Source of the DNA: Arthrobotrys musiformis
Taxonomy: Eukaryota; Ascomycota; Orbiliomycetes; Orbiliales; Orbiliaceae
Direction: 5' to 3'
Assembly (NCBI GenBank): GCA_036971715.1
Contig: JAVHJL010000003.1
Span: forward strand, 2,108,001-2,172,000
Length of the DNA stretch: 64,000 bases
Below the pieces are notes generated by a model. The model had not been told where the DNA came from. It did not search any database and saw only the letters and a program-made list of their open reading frames with translations. Made by a program: the position numbers and the translations under genes. Shown piece by piece: positions 1-12,623 of this stretch (the first letter of the stretch is position 1; each line of letters begins with the position of its first letter).

Positions 1-1
1 C

Positions 2-1275
2 GAATTGGTGGCCAAACAGAACGAGAAGTGGCATTTGACCTATGTCAAGTTGTCCAAGGCCGAAACCGACGTTCCGGACGGTACTGCCGAATTCATCTCT
101 CAGAGACGTCGTTGGCTCAACGGTTCGTTCGCTGCCGGTGTCTACTCTTTGATCCACTTCGGTCGTCTCTACAAGTCCAGCCACAACCCGCTCCGCATGT
201 TCTTCTTCCACATCCAGCTCCTCTACAACATCTTCTCCCTAATTCTCTCTTGGTTCGGTCTTGCAAACTTCTGGCTTACTACTTTCGTCATCATGGGTCT
301 TACCGGTACTCCAACTGATCCAAACCAACCTCCATGGCCCTTCGGTAAAGCTACTCCTATCATCAACGTCATCCTGCAGTACATTTATCTTGGTCTTGTC
401 ATGGTACAGTTTGTTTTGGCGCTCGGTAACAGACCGAAGGGTTCGAAACACACATATATTGCCTCGTTCATCTTCTTCGCTATCATCCAGCTCTATGTCA
501 TCATCCTGTCTATCTACCTCGTCGTACAAGCCTTCAAGACGTTCCAGCTGGATACAAGCAGTGCTGGCCAGTTCTTCAAGAATTTCTTCGAGGGGACAAG
601 CGGTGTCATTTTGGTTGCCTTGGCTGCTACCTTCGGTCTCTACGTTGTCTCTTCCCTCCTCTACCTCGATCCATGGCACTTGTTCCACTCGTTCCCGCAA
701 TACTTGCTCATCGCCTCTTCTTACACCAACATCCTCAACGTTTATGCCTTCTGCAATTGGCACGATGTCTCGTGGGGTACCAAGGGAGCTGACAAGGCCG
801 ACGTTCTTCCCGCCGCCCAGTCCAAGGCCAGTGATGGTGGAAAGGCCCAGGTCATTGACGAACCAGACAAGCCACAAGCCGATATCGATTCTGCTTTCGA
901 GGCTACCGTGAAGCGTGCGTTGACGCCGTACAAGCCGGTCGAGACCAAGGAGAAGAAGACTCTCGACGACTCGTACAAGAGTTTCCGTACCCGTTTGATT
1001 TTGTTCTGGATGATTTCCAACGCCATCTTGGTTTTGGCCGTCACCGATAACGCCTTTGATTCCTTTGGTATCTCGACCGGCGCTAGCGACAGAACTGCGT
1101 TCTACTTCAGACTCTTGCTCTGGTCGAACGCCGTCATTGCTCTGTTTAGATTTCTTGGATGCTGTTTCGTAAGTTTTCCCTTCGACTTTTATATGAAGCT
1201 TCTGCGGGCATTTGCTAACGATCACTATAGTTCCTTTCCCGAGCCTCGATTCAATTCATCATTGCTCGCCGTTAA
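2..1275 (+). CDS. chitin synthase, class III-like, C-terminal part
   Basis: The gene is cut by the left edge. It codes for the C-terminal 403 residues of a plasma-membrane chitin synthase, which polymerises UDP-GlcNAc into cell-wall chitin. The visible part opens just before the catalytic signature QRRRWLNGSF (about codons 34-43), which closes the glycosyltransferase 2 domain. About six hydrophobic segments follow, with a cytosolic linker (DKADVLPAAQSK, then DKPQADIDSAFEATVKRAL) that as I recall is typical of class III enzymes (ChsB of Aspergillus). Exon ends at 1168; a 62-nt intron (1169-1230, GTAAGT, branch GCTAAC, ATAG) restores the family's usual end, ...SRASIQFIIARR, with stop TAA 1273-1275. 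Without splicing the frame would read on to 1354 with an unrelated tail. Family is certain; class III is by resemblance only. Confidence 0.93.
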
Positions 1276-4200
1276 ACAGAGCAGTATTACGCACATGCAT
1301 CATGATGACTTGTTTAAAGCGCTTGCCGTTAGAGTTTCATTTGCATATTCTTGACACGACGTGACGATCCAAAATCACTGCATTATCACAAAAAATGGGA
1401 AATCATAAAGGGGGTTTACTACAGATGTTTAAAATGCTGCTTGTATAGGGGAGGGGTTCCAAACACTAAAATATTTCTTTCACTTCGTTTTTCCCGATTG
1501 TCTTTTTTTTTTTTTTTACACCTTCGGTTCATTTTTCTTCCCCAGAATCCTCCCTTTACCCTTTTGCTTCTTTTTTTTTATTCGAGTGAATACTTGGTCC
1601 TTTTATTCGGCGTTGTATTCTTTTTTTTGCTTGTTGTAATTCTTCTTTCTCTTTTTGTCTTTGCGATTATCCATATTTTATGCCATACATACAGCTCTTG
1701 TCCTACCTAGGGTGGGGATAATTGGTCAATGGTAATATCTGGTATCGAAATTTTTCTTCCTCATACAATAATCTTTCTAAAGAGTGCTGTGATTGTGTCG
1801 TAAACTGTGTCAACGTAATATGAATACCTAAGTACATGTTAAAGGTCGTGTGCTGTGTGCGAGGTCGGTTGGTTCACGAGGTGTATAATGGATGCGACAG
1901 TTTAGTTTGGATTTCATGCTGTTGAGGGACTGCCGCATTTCGGCATCGATCGACGTGGGCTCCTTGTGCAACCTTGCTTTGCTGTTTAACTTCAGCTTTG
2001 GATTGTTGGTGGGAAGGAATTAAGGTACCAGGTACCAGGTACACGAATTGAAAAGGTAAAAAAAATCATTATTATCACGAAATATTTGGATGGATATTTA
2101 TCACCCGAGGAGAGTTATTGGATGGGGTTTATGACGGAATAGCCAGAGTTATACCTAGCCTGATGTTGTCGGTTTAAGTAGGTGTTTATTTTCCAAATTT
2201 TTTTTACCCCGGAGATTTTATGTAAGGCGGTAAAGAAACAAGCAATTGGGGGTTAAGAGATTTGAATTAGGCGTATGTATGTTAGTTACTGTATATGTAT
2301 ATAGCAGGGCAGGGCGGGGTGTGGAAAAAACTTGGGATGGAAGATGGGGCCCTGGTTCCGGTTGATTCTGCCTAAAGTGGTATTCGAAACGGGGAAAGGG
2401 GATTCTTTGGGGTTTAGGGGAGGGGATGACGTAGGCGTATCTCTCTTGATTATTGAAGTTATGGATGCTATGTTTATGCTTATGCTTATGCTAATGTTTG
2501 TAGTGGTGAAGAAGCTCCTTAGGGAGTCGGGAGGTATACGTACTTTTTTGTCCTTTTAGTGATGGTTTGGTTGGTATAAAGGCGTTGCTGTGGTTTACGG
2601 GACGAGTTAGAGGGCCGCGTGGATGCTTCGATGTCTTTTTACCCTTATTCCTTGGCCTTTTTTTTTATGTTTTGAGGAAGTGGTACAGTTGTTACTAGTT
2701 AGTTGAGCACGGCATTTTTGATAAATGGTGTGTTTATTTGCGAGACATTGTCTTTTGTATACTACAAGGTTTTTTTGGGCCAGAGGCCGAGGAAGAAGAT
2801 GGTTTATGGGTGGATAGAGATCCACCAATCACACACTTGCGACTGCGATTTCTCAAACATGATGGTCTGCTGGACAGATTTTTGTTACAGCTTAGAAAAG
2901 CTTTTTTTTTTTTTTTTTTTGTGGATGTCTGGGATCCACTGGATTATCCGATGCGCGGTGTGGGATTGGATGAAAGTATTCCATCATTACTTGCTCCGAG
3001 GATGTTTTCCCTTTGGGAACTATTTTTTGGTTATTAGGCTGGTCGGGATGGTTTATAGAAGCTTGAAATGGTTTCGGGCGAATGGTTGGAGATGTATGAG
3101 CTCATGAGCACGTTTCTTTTCTTCAATACCACCGTGAAGAGTTTTTGTGATAACAAAGGTTTTAAAGAGCACATTCAAGGGGTTTATGTACCTCGAATGG
3201 TAGACAGGAGGCTCACGACCAAAAAGTTAAAGCTTAAAAAAGGGTGTCGGTAGACAGCTTTGTTAGCTTGGTGAGGTTCGATTCATGTATGATGTATAAT
3301 GTGTGTACCGAACGGTTTCCCCACCGAGCTAAGGTTTTTCTTGTGTGGGCCGGGGTTCCCCCCCATTCCCGACTTGTCCTTTCCCCATGCATTATGCAAT
3401 CCGAGTGTAGGTGGATAGAAGTGACTTGCTTCGAGATACTTTACTACTGCTATACTTCTTATACATACGCGGTGTATGGATTATATTAGAGGTATGTGTG
3501 GGTTTCTTGAACGCCTATCGATTGCAGAGGGCAGATATGTATGCAGGAGCGCAGTATGTAAGATTTGATTTTTCTTTTCTTTTCTTCTCTGTTTTTAACT
3601 GGGAGTACAAGACAAGACACATAACACACGCATGTCTGGATGTATGTATGTAGGTGTACACATGCACCGTACATACACACGCATTACATAGACGCAGCAC
3701 AATGGGGTCGAGTATTTCTTGTTTTTTTTTATTTCGCCTGGGGTTGGGGACCTGGTCGGAGCGTTTTATCACGTTTGTGGGCTACAGGAAGTTTCTTGGT
3801 AATCTAACGGATTTCGTTATTTTCTTTTTTTCTGGTTCGTTTTTGTTCTTTTTTTTTTTTTTTCGAGGGAAGAAGGCGTGTGTGCATGCTGGACAGAACA
3901 GAACACAGACAGACATGGACAGGACAAGGACAGGACCCCAAATCGTGGGAATGTCCATTGAGACTTGGGGTGGGTCCCCTTGTTCGACTGCGCTGGTGTG
4001 TGTGTTTTTGTCTGCATTGGATCGAGGTGAATTGAATTGAATTGAACAGTTTTAAATTCGCGGTTTTGCCTATGATGTTAGCCACCCCTATTTTTTTTCA
4101 TGGGGCAGGCATGGAAGGAAGGCAGAAAGGCAGGAAGGAAGGAAGACAGGACAGGCATGGGAACCCGCGCTGTCGCAAGAGACGCTGGCTGTTATTATTC

Positions 4201-7200
4201 TGTGTGACTACAGTACAGAACGGACGAATACGTTATTTCGTGTGTAATTAACCGCATTTCTTACCAGTATTATAGAGTCACTGGATATACGAGTATCGAT
4301 TGTATAAGTAGATATTGTATAGATATTGAATAGTGTGAGAGAGATGGTTCGAGGCTTATTAGGCCGTTAATATTATCTCTTGATATGATACAGTGTGGCT
4401 TTTTGGCGAGGTTTCGCTCGTTCGGCCCACCCTCGAATGCAGGCGTCGTCCCTCGGCCGCCATCTTGCTTTCTTTCCTTCTTTTCTTTCTCTCGAGTTTT
4501 AAAGAAGTAAAGGCAAATGGGGAGCGCACTGCACAGGCAATTTGTAATGAAGAGATTGCTGCTACGGGTATAGTTGATACCAATATCATGGCTAGTTAGA
4601 ACAGTGCTACGGGTAAACAGCCAATGGATCGAGCCCAAGGTGGTGTGTCTGACTTGGTTTAGTGTGAGAACAAGTGTGGGTGCTGATTTTTCTTCGGTCG
4701 ATTTCCTTCTCAATCAATCAAAATCAATCGAGCGAGCGAGCGAGCCAGCCAAAAGGTTCGAGCAGGCAAGCTCAATCCCTTTTTAAATAAATGCCCCAAG
4801 TAATCCATCCATCCATCATCGTACGTCATTTCATCATCATTCCACCTTTCCCAACTTCCTTCCCCCAGCACACAGCAGCATCAACCGCCAGCCCACACAA
4901 AAAATAAAGAAACAGAAGCTGCACACGACTGCGCCTTCCCCTCCGGTATTACTTATCGTATTGTATTTTATTGTAACCGCGGGTATCCTCTTCTTCTTCT
5001 TTTTTTCTTTTCTTCTGGTTACAAAGAGGCTCAAAACCCGCATCCGTTTCGTCATTCAGGCATAAGCTTCCTTTTTTTTTTCTGCGTCAAGGGAAAAAAA
5101 GAGTCAACCGATCATTGCTGCCAACAGACGTACCGAAGAAAGACCGGTCGCCTTCGCGTTTAGATTATTGCATTCGCCTGTAGCGCCTATAGTTAGAGAA
5201 TCCTGTCTCCGGGAAGTCTATACAGGTATGTCTTTTTTCTTTCTCTTTCTCGACTTGATATGCGGTCTGGATTGGATTGTGTCTGCAATGACTACAACTG
5301 TGCCTTTTTTTTGCTGTTGTGTGTTATTCTTGCATCATCTGCCGACTCAACACATCCTCGTCCTCTTCCCTCGTTCCGTTCCTCCATATAAAATATATAC
5401 CTACGATTGATATTACATATATTATATTTATATATATATATATATAATATCAAAGCCCACTCCTCTTCGGTGGTAGCTATCGGTCGTTTGAAGGTATATT
5501 TATATCTCTGTACACACCACGATCGAGACTTATCCTCCACGTCCTCCCGGGCCACGCTATTCGAGGTTCGAAGGCTGTCTTGGGACGGCCGATCATTGCC
5601 TCCTTACAGCTACCTTTGCTTCACAGCGCCTCTTCCAGAATGTCTCTGGCTTCTGATTTGTAAAGCCAAGTCGGACTACTCTTTTCGTGCCCATTCTTCA
5701 CTGCACCCCTCTTCCCTTGTGCGTATCATCCTGGGCCGAATTTCTTCGATAGCTATATCAGGTCTCGATCTCTTGGGTCCCTGCCCGTTGCCACCAACGG
5801 AAGCAACCCCCGAGAGACCAGACCAGATAGTGGTGCTTCTTTTTTGCCTCCTGAAGAATCACCTGCCATTCGTTCAAAACATTTGGTCTAGGTTGTCTGT
5901 TTTCCGGCACTCTCGCCTTTTTTTGGGGGCTGTCTGTGGTGTGTGTGAGCAGAGGCCCCATTAAGTTTCAATGTTTTTCCGGTGGGATGGTCTGAACATG
6001 TACACGCACACGCACCCTGGCCCTGGCAAGCAGCTCTGATCGTTGCATTGTGGGTTGAAGAGCGGGCGTCTGCAGCGTCTATAATAACAGCGCTCTGATA
6101 TTTTATTTTTATATCGGTGCGGTGGAGTGGAGCTGCTGGTGGTGGCCGTTACATGGAAAAAAGAAGAAGAGACAGAAAAGAAGGAAGGAAAGAGAGGCCT
6201 GGCGTGCATGGATTAATTGGGCCGTCTGACGGCTGTTAATATTTGGACCTGGCATATCATTTCGTCATTTCTCTCTCGCTTCCTTCTCTTCTTCCCTTTT
6301 CTTTTCCCCAATCACACTTTCAAACTTCTCGATCTCTGCTACACAACATTCCCATCTTTATTTCGGTCCTTCTTTTTTTGCTACCGCAATATTGATCGTA
6401 TGGGAAAAATGTAAGGATTTCGTGATATTTTGGGTCTTTAAACTTGTGGTCTTTTTATTTTTATCTTGTTTCTTTTTTGGGGGGTTTAAAATATCCTTTT
6501 TGCCTCGGACATCGACTTGACTCGACTCGAGTAGGAGTTCCTTGCCATCCATCCCACCACCTCTACAAACTACTACTACACTACACTCCATACTATCACT
6601 ATCCTTTTAGATAGATAGCTTAGAAGGGTACACATACTTCTCGTGTACACCCCTTTCGCCCCTCAACTTCCCAATATCCCCTTTTTACATTTTTATTTTG
6701 AAGATCTAATTGCTCAGATCTATCTATCTATATGCACGATTCTCACCTTCCATGGCGGCGGCGCCTTTTTGCTTTCTGTCCACCCGCTTTTCTTATTGTT
6801 TGAACCCTTGCCAACGTTTACCCCCCATCGTATCCGCTTGCCTTCACATTGGCCATACTAGATCGATTCAGGTGTTCGCATGCTTACAAACCCTCCATCT
6901 ATACAGTAGACATTTACGCTGATAGAGTTTCCGTTCCGTGCCCAACCAGAGTCCGACCCGTCGCTGCTTTCGGATTTGTTCGCTTCAAGTCGAGGGTTTA
7001 AAAAGGAACGACAGTAAAAATAAGGGCCAAGAAAAAAACATATCCAACATCCTCTGTCGTCATAATCCCAAAAGCCTAAATACAATACGTCAGTCAGCTG
7101 CTTGGAACACCCTTTGGTTCCTTTCCGGGCCTCGCATTAGCCAATCAATACACTTGCATCCTCCCTTTTTTTCTTTGTTTCGTTAGGTTAACCCTCTCCA

Positions 7201-7483
7201 TTCCTCTCGTTATTCTTTGGGGAAAGTCGCCTTTTGGGGGGGATAGCCTTTTTATTTTTTGGGGGGATTACTATTTTTGGGGGAGAGCGTTTATACGACG
7301 GATTGGAACTAAGGACTAGGGAGGCGATACCCGTGCATCGCTGTCGTCATCGTTCGGTTTAACATTTTTTTTTTTTCTTTTCGATTCTGGAATTTCCTAT
7401 TATTCCTATACGGGGACGGACGGGTATAGGAGGGAAAAGAAAGAGCAGAGCAGAGGGAACGATATCTCTTCCATTAAGACACC
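1276..7483. other. 6.2 kb gene-free tract, T/CT-rich, likely long leader of the bZIP gene
   Basis: No conserved coding region is visible on either strand. The DNA is rich in poly-T runs (near 1501, 2898, 3849), pyrimidine tracts and short tandem repeats: ATGCTT near 2472, GGTACCA near 2023, AATTG 4028-4046, GACAGGACA near 3910, GGAAGGCAG near 4113 and GAGC 4729-4745. The right half (about 4800-7480) is CT-rich and looks like an extended fungal promoter and 5' leader for the stress bZIP gene at 7484. A GTATGT donor-like site at 5226 could belong to a leader intron. Many short ORFs here are low-complexity and not supportable as genes. Confidence 0.6.
4028..4046. repeat. AATTG pentanucleotide repeat
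   Basis: Three to four tandem copies of GAATT/AATTG in the gene-free tract between the chitin synthase and bZIP genes. It is a simple microsatellite with no evident function. Confidence 0.8.
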
Positions 7484-9912
7484 ATGTCGGCCGCTGTAGC
7501 TACTCGACAGTCTCAGGGACCGTCGAATCCAACATCTCGCATCAACTCGCCTCTCGATACCAAACGGCACTTTGATGGTGAGTTACTCTTTCTTTTTCAT
7601 TTGTTTTTATTTATTTTATTTTTTTGGTGATTGTTTCTGTTTCCCCATTTGCTGCTTGTCATATGATGTTTATCTTGTGCGGGCACATGCAATGCGGTGT
7701 GCATTGTGATAGTGATGTGGCCGTGGATGGTTTGGTATGGTTTGGTATGGTATGGTCTCTGTTGTATGATGGTGGTTGTGGTTGTGGTTGTGGTTGTGGT
7801 CGTGGTGTCTGGGAGGAGGAGGTGCGAGTGCACTTGCAATGGCAACGGGCGACTCGACTGTGCTGCTGTTGGATCGCCCGCCTTAACCACCTCCGTTCCC
7901 ACACCCACGCCGCCCGCACCGCATCGCATCGCTTCCTGTTGTTGCTTCCCTCGTGGCATGCCGACGTCATACATCACGACCATCGTCCTCGGACCAACTC
8001 GTCTTGCACACGGTGTCGACAGTAGATGCCATTCTGTCGAGATTGCCATCAGCATCATCAAAACCCTCATCATCAGCATCATCATCCAACCACCACAACC
8101 ATCAGCGCTGTGATGCAAGCCTTTGTCTGAGCCAGTAATACTAATGTTCCCTTTTACTCCGTCATCTTTAGAGCCAAAACGAAACTCTCCGCAGGTTTCG
8201 AACCGAGATCTCTCCAAAGGGTCGCCCAAGACGACGAATAAGCAGCCCCCCGCCAGAGCCATCTCGAAGACAGTAGATTCAGCCACAAAGACGTCATCAA
8301 CATCAAACAACACAGCTGCGAATGCACTATCGGACTCGAGTCCTCAGAAGACCCGCGACCAATCGCTCCCCCCACCACCCCCTCCTCCTCCACCAGCCGT
8401 GCCCGACGAAGGTGGAGACTACTTCTCGCAAGTCCCTAACAAATATCGTGAAGAACCGAACCCGTTCGAAGAATCCTTCTCGAAACCGGACGTATTAACA
8501 CCGGGCAAGGCACTTTTACCACCGGCTTCCCAAATTGCGTCGCCGAACACCAACTTTGGAACCGGAAGTGGATTCAATTGGGGCCTCCATTCTCTCCGAT
8601 CGGGGCCCCTGTCCCCTGCCATGCTGACAGGACCGTCTGGACATCCATACGATGCCTCCCTGAGGACCGGGCTGACACCCAACGAGTCTGGTATCCGATC
8701 CGGATTGACACCTGGAGGATCGGGTAGCATGTTCCCGGCTCCGTCGCCGAACACACAAGCACTATTTGCATTCGGTAGCGGGCCTACACCCGGTACTCTC
8801 GAATTTCAAAAAACCGCCATGGCAGCTCAAGCTGTGAATAGAGCCTCGAAACCGGCGGCCATGCCCCAAACGATTCCGATTCCCAAGTCTGACGAAAACC
8901 CTGACGTCATGGATGTTTCAGGGATCGCCGCTGTGAACTCTATCCCGCAACCACCACAACCACGTCACCCTTCGGATCCGTTTGGAGTAGATGCCAATGC
9001 TGCTGCTAATGGCTTGTATATGCTCGCCCAACAAGGTCAGAAGCCCCAATCCGAAGATCGGTTCGTCCCGGCTAACATTCCACAAGCAATCCCAGTTCCC
9101 GCCACCAATGGTGCCGTTCCGATGAACATCGACCCCGCTGCGAATAATATGAAGAGAAACTCGATCGCTGCCAGCGGCCACAGCAGGAATGCCAGCACAG
9201 CAACCCGTGGCCAGAGTGAGGCTAGTGAGGACATGGCCGGTAGCGATGGTGCCGACGCTGGTGCTTCCAAGGGAAAGAAGGGTAAGGCGACACCCGTGAA
9301 GAAAGGGGCCGTTGCCAACGCTGGTATTTCGAAGCCGGCTGCTGGAAATCGTCGAAAAGCTGAGGATAATAAAGCTGGTGCCAATAAGAAGAAAAGAGCA
9401 GCCTCGCCTGAAGACGAGGATGAGGAGATGGACGATATCGACGATATGGATGATGGGGATGATCATAAGGATGGAAATGGAGATCCAAAGAAGATGACCG
9501 ATGAGGAGAAGCGAAAGAACTTTTTGGAAAGGAACAGGTGGGATTTCTACTCACACTCTTATTTGTTTATTGGGAGCTATGGACTGACCTTGCGTGTAGG
9601 GTTGCTGCCTTGAAGTGTCGTCAAAGGAAGAAACAATGGCTGGCTAACCTTCAGGCCAAAGTTGAGTACTACAGTGCCGAGAACGATGCTCTAAACGCCC
9701 AGGTCACCAACCTGCGGGAAGAGATATTGGCTCTGAAGACCCTGCTTCTTGCGCACAAGGACTGTCCTGTCAGTAGGGCGACAGGCGCAGGGCCCATGGG
9801 AGGGCTTGATGCATTGAGCGCCCTCGGCCAGGGTGACTATGCTCAACTCCACCACGGGTACCCAGTAGCGCAGGTTAGCATGGCCCCACCCGGGCCTCGA
9901 CGGTTCTCATGA
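7484..9912 (+). CDS. atfA: bZIP transcription factor, Atf1/AtfA (ATF/CREB) type
   Basis: Predicted 590-residue nuclear bZIP factor of the stress-MAPK (Sty1/Hog1) pathway. Exons: 7484-7577, 8172-9537, 9600-9912. The introns (594 and 62 nt) keep frame: codon GAG is split at the first and AGG at the second. The start ATG at 7484 has context CACCATGT. Around residues 110-160 lies the Aft1-type region (PFEESFSKPDVLTPGKALLP, FNWGLHSLRSGPLSPAML) with many SP/TP sites for MAP kinase. A Lys-rich, then acidic stretch (EDEDEEMDDIDDMDDGD) precedes the basic region ERNRVAALKCRQRKKQW (about residues 483-499) and a leucine zipper ending LLLAHKDCPVS, both hallmarks of this family. The intron inside the basic region is at ERNR/V. 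The family call is firm; the long first intron is less certain because exon 1 is only 94 nt. Confidence 0.9.
7771..7807. repeat. TTGTGG hexanucleotide repeat inside bZIP intron 1
   Basis: About five near-perfect GTGGTT/TTGTGG units, preceded at about 7728-7756 by TGGTTTGGTATGG repeats. Both lie in the unusually long 594-nt first intron of the AtfA-like gene. Together they make the intron G/T-rich on the transcribed sense strand. Confidence 0.75.
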
Positions 9913-11236
9913 GTCCTGGTATCCTTCATTTTCAGCATGCTCTCCGGTCCCGCATTTGTTGTGACGGGGATTTCACGACTCACATCAGCATACTGCGGAG
10001 CGTTCATGACGTTTTTTTGGGTTTCATAGTTTTTTTTCTTCCTGGGTTCTTAAATTTCCTTTTTAATACGGGGAGCCCTGTCGCTTTCCCGCCTGTATTT
10101 CACGTAGCTCCGGTGCCACTGGGTGGCTGCGTCGCGGGCCATCGTGCTTTTATTCCTTTTTTCCATTGCGAGGTCAGAATGTACGATTTTACTGGGAGTA
10201 TAGGGATGGTGGAGATATCGCATATGGGTTTAATGTCTCTCTTCACCTTTGGGTTCATCTGTCTTCCCTTATTTTTGCTTCCCCGGTGCCGTTTATTTTA
10301 TTGCGCTTGTGCAGTTACCTTACAGGACAAGGCTGCAACCTAAAAGAATACCCCCTCTGGCGTCGCGGGTTCCCTTTTCTGATGATGAAAAATAAAATGT
10401 CCATTTTCCTGTTTGCACCGACTTGACTCCTTCCTCCTTCCTCTCTTCATACTTCTCTCCACACTTTTCTCTCTCGTGGCACTCACAAAAAGACCTTCGT
10501 TTTCGCTCTTGGTCGCATCGTCTGTTGTTTTTATATCTTATGCCTCATGACAGATCCCCCTCCCACCGCTATTCCCACTATCCCACATCATACATTCACC
10601 TCATATTAATCTGTCTTTCGGGAGGCGTTTTTAGAATCGGAAATAAATCTCTTTGCTCTTTCGTCGACGCTATGCTAGTATCTTTTCCCCATCATTTCTT
10701 CCTTTTTACAAAACCAAAATTGACCACGTTAATTGTGCTTTTCTCTCGTTTCGTCGTGCTGGAGGGGGCTTTTTGTGTCCCCGGCTTTGGCTTTTCTCAG
10801 TGCCGGGGCTTTTTTTTTTTTATTTTTTTTTTATTATCAACTTCGATGAATGTTGTATTGAATGCATTGCCTGCCTTGGTTGTTCGCGCACTTTTATCCT
10901 GCTTGTACTTCCTTCACTCCGTGTCTATGGCTGGAGATGGGAAGTACTTTTATCTTTTTGAAAATTTTGGTATGCAAAAAAATATGTATATGTGATAAAC
11001 CGTCTATGGAAGGGATTTATTTACATGGTTCTCTGTGCACGTAGGCGTGGATAAGATGTGATCTCGAGGCTGTAAATTGGAGGGGATGTTGTAGATTGTG
11101 TGTAGACTTTAGTACGGTTTCTGTGTTGAGGCCATAATCCGTCTTGAGAATTTTCCGCCAACGTCAACCCATCAATTCTACCTTACCTCAAAACCAACCA
11201 CCAACCACGGCCCGGCCAGCCAATTCACGAACCACC
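9913..11236. other. spacer: 3' region of the bZIP gene and promoter of the mL58 gene
   Basis: About 1.3 kb of T/C-rich DNA. No reading frame here resembles a known protein. It probably holds a long 3' untranslated region of the bZIP gene (AATAAA-like AAATAAAAT near 10388) and the short promoter of the ribosomal protein gene. Confidence 0.5.
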
Positions 11237-11926
11237 ATGGCCACCCCATCGATCATTACAATGTCCTCCCTAACACCCTTAACCCAATGCACCCGCCGCC
11301 TCCTCCCGCGCACGCAGCAGCGGTATAAATCCACAACAAGAAGGATGACCAAAGCCCTCCGCCTCCACCCCCACGGCTCCTTCATCGGAACCGCATCCAC
11401 GCTCCCATCGCGGTCGAATACCTCGCGGGATCTGAAGGTGGAGAAGACGGTGTTGCCGACGATAATACATAACCCGCCCTCCGCGGCGCCGACGCCGTTT
11501 ATCACGCCCCGACTGTTTTTACCAACCGCCGATCCCAGGTGGGAGAAGCCGAGCGAGGGGGCTGTTCTTACGGCTGCACCTATGGTTGAGGAGATCGATC
11601 CGCGTCCGGAGGTGGAGGGGGAAGGCGGGAAGTTACCGCCGGCGTTGAGTCGGCCTTATAGGAAGACATATCATCTCGATGAAGCACAGATTAAGGAGAT
11701 ACAGAAGTTAAGGGGCCAGGATCCGGATTTGTACAGTAGGAGGAAGTTGGCGAAGATGTTTGGGTGTTCTGAGTTTTTTGTGGGGATGGTGGCGCCGACG
11801 ACGGAGGAGAGGAAGAGGGAGATGAGGGGGAAGGTGGAGGAGGTTAAGGCTGGTTGGGGGAAGATTAGGAGTTTTGCGAGGGAGGAGAGGGGGAGGAGGA
11901 GGGAGCTTTGGAGTCGTGATTTGTGA
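11237..11926 (+). CDS. MRPL20: mitochondrial large-subunit ribosomal protein mL58 (MRPL20)
   Basis: Single-exon gene for a 229-residue protein of the mitochondrial 54S ribosomal subunit. The start at 11237 sits in a strong context (ACCACCATGG). The N-terminus is basic and hydroxylated (CTRRLLPRTQQRYKSTTRR), as expected of a matrix-targeting presequence. The fungal mL58 core is clear: SRPYRKTYHLDEAQIKEIQ, then LRGQDPDLYSRRKLAKMFGC and SEFFVGMVAP, followed by a charged helix rich in Lys/Arg/Glu. The frame is open upstream to about 11144, but no other ATG lies in it. Length fits the family. Likely constitutive, with other mitoribosome genes. Confidence 0.9.
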   Translation: MATPSIITMSSLTPLTQCTRRLLPRTQQRYKSTTRRMTKALRLHPHGSFIGTASTLPSRSNTSRDLKVEKTVLPTIIHNPPSAAPTPFITPRLFLPTADPRWEKPSEGAVLTAAPMVEEIDPRPEVEGEGGKLPPALSRPYRKTYHLDEAQIKEIQKLRGQDPDLYSRRKLAKMFGCSEFFVGMVAPTTEERKREMRGKVEEVKAGWGKIRSFAREERGRRRELWSRDL

Positions 11927-12623
11927 GGAGTTTTCTGTTTCCATTATGGGCGTCTATTTTGTGATGCCTGTGTGGGGATGGTGGGGTATGGAGGGGGATT
12001 GGGGATTCTGGTGTATATCTATCTAGGGTTTATTGTATATAGTAATATAGAGCCTCGACTTGAGGTCGTCTCATCATCCACGATATCTCGATATCGTATC
12101 AATTGATCAATTGACTGCATAGACACCATGTACTGTCGAGAGATTGAGGCTACGCGGGGGTGGATGTAGTAGACCCGGAGGAGAACATGGTGATATCATA
12201 GATATCTGCACGACGCCGGAGACATCCAATGATCTGTCTGTCATAGCCGCCCATCTGCAGTCTGCAGCATCTGCGTATGTACATTCCGACGAAGTATGCA
12301 ACATGGACTTCCGTAACCGTCTATTTGTGATGCCCCCCTCCCTTGTCAAGCCTGTCGGATGCAGTGGTTTCTTGCAAAGGTTAGACGCGGGTAGCCGAAG
12401 TCCGACCTTTGGCTTTACCTCCTTACCTGCTACGACCCTGAGGAAAATACCTGCTAGGTAGCTGCTGCGGGAAAAGCTTGTAGGTTACCCACACTGTTAT
12501 CACATCATTTGCTCATCCTCCTTCCTTAAGCTTTTGTATTCCCGTCACATCATATCCTCGATCACACTAAAACCAAAAACAGACAGACAGAAAAAAAAGG
12601 AAAGAAAGAAAGAAATCACTCGT
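11927..12623. other. spacer between mL58 and dipeptidase genes
   Basis: About 700 nt with no recognisable gene. The last 60 nt before the next start are purine-rich (AAAGAAAGAAAGAAA at about 12600), which may be leader sequence. A frame at 12144-12461 has no family resemblance and no ATG at its head. Confidence 0.4.

Noticed and set aside
239..1225. 328-codon minus-strand frame over the chitin synthase exon
   Set aside because: Antisense to a certain gene and made of low-quality sequence; explained by codon bias.
7597..8313. Frames of about 100-240 codons with His/Thr/Gly runs around the bZIP first intron
   Set aside because: Products of the TTGTGG repeat and intron sequence; no start context and poor composition.
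8918..9466. Minus-strand frames opposite the bZIP gene
   Set aside because: Shadows of the Lys/Ala/Asp-rich linker; no family resemblance.
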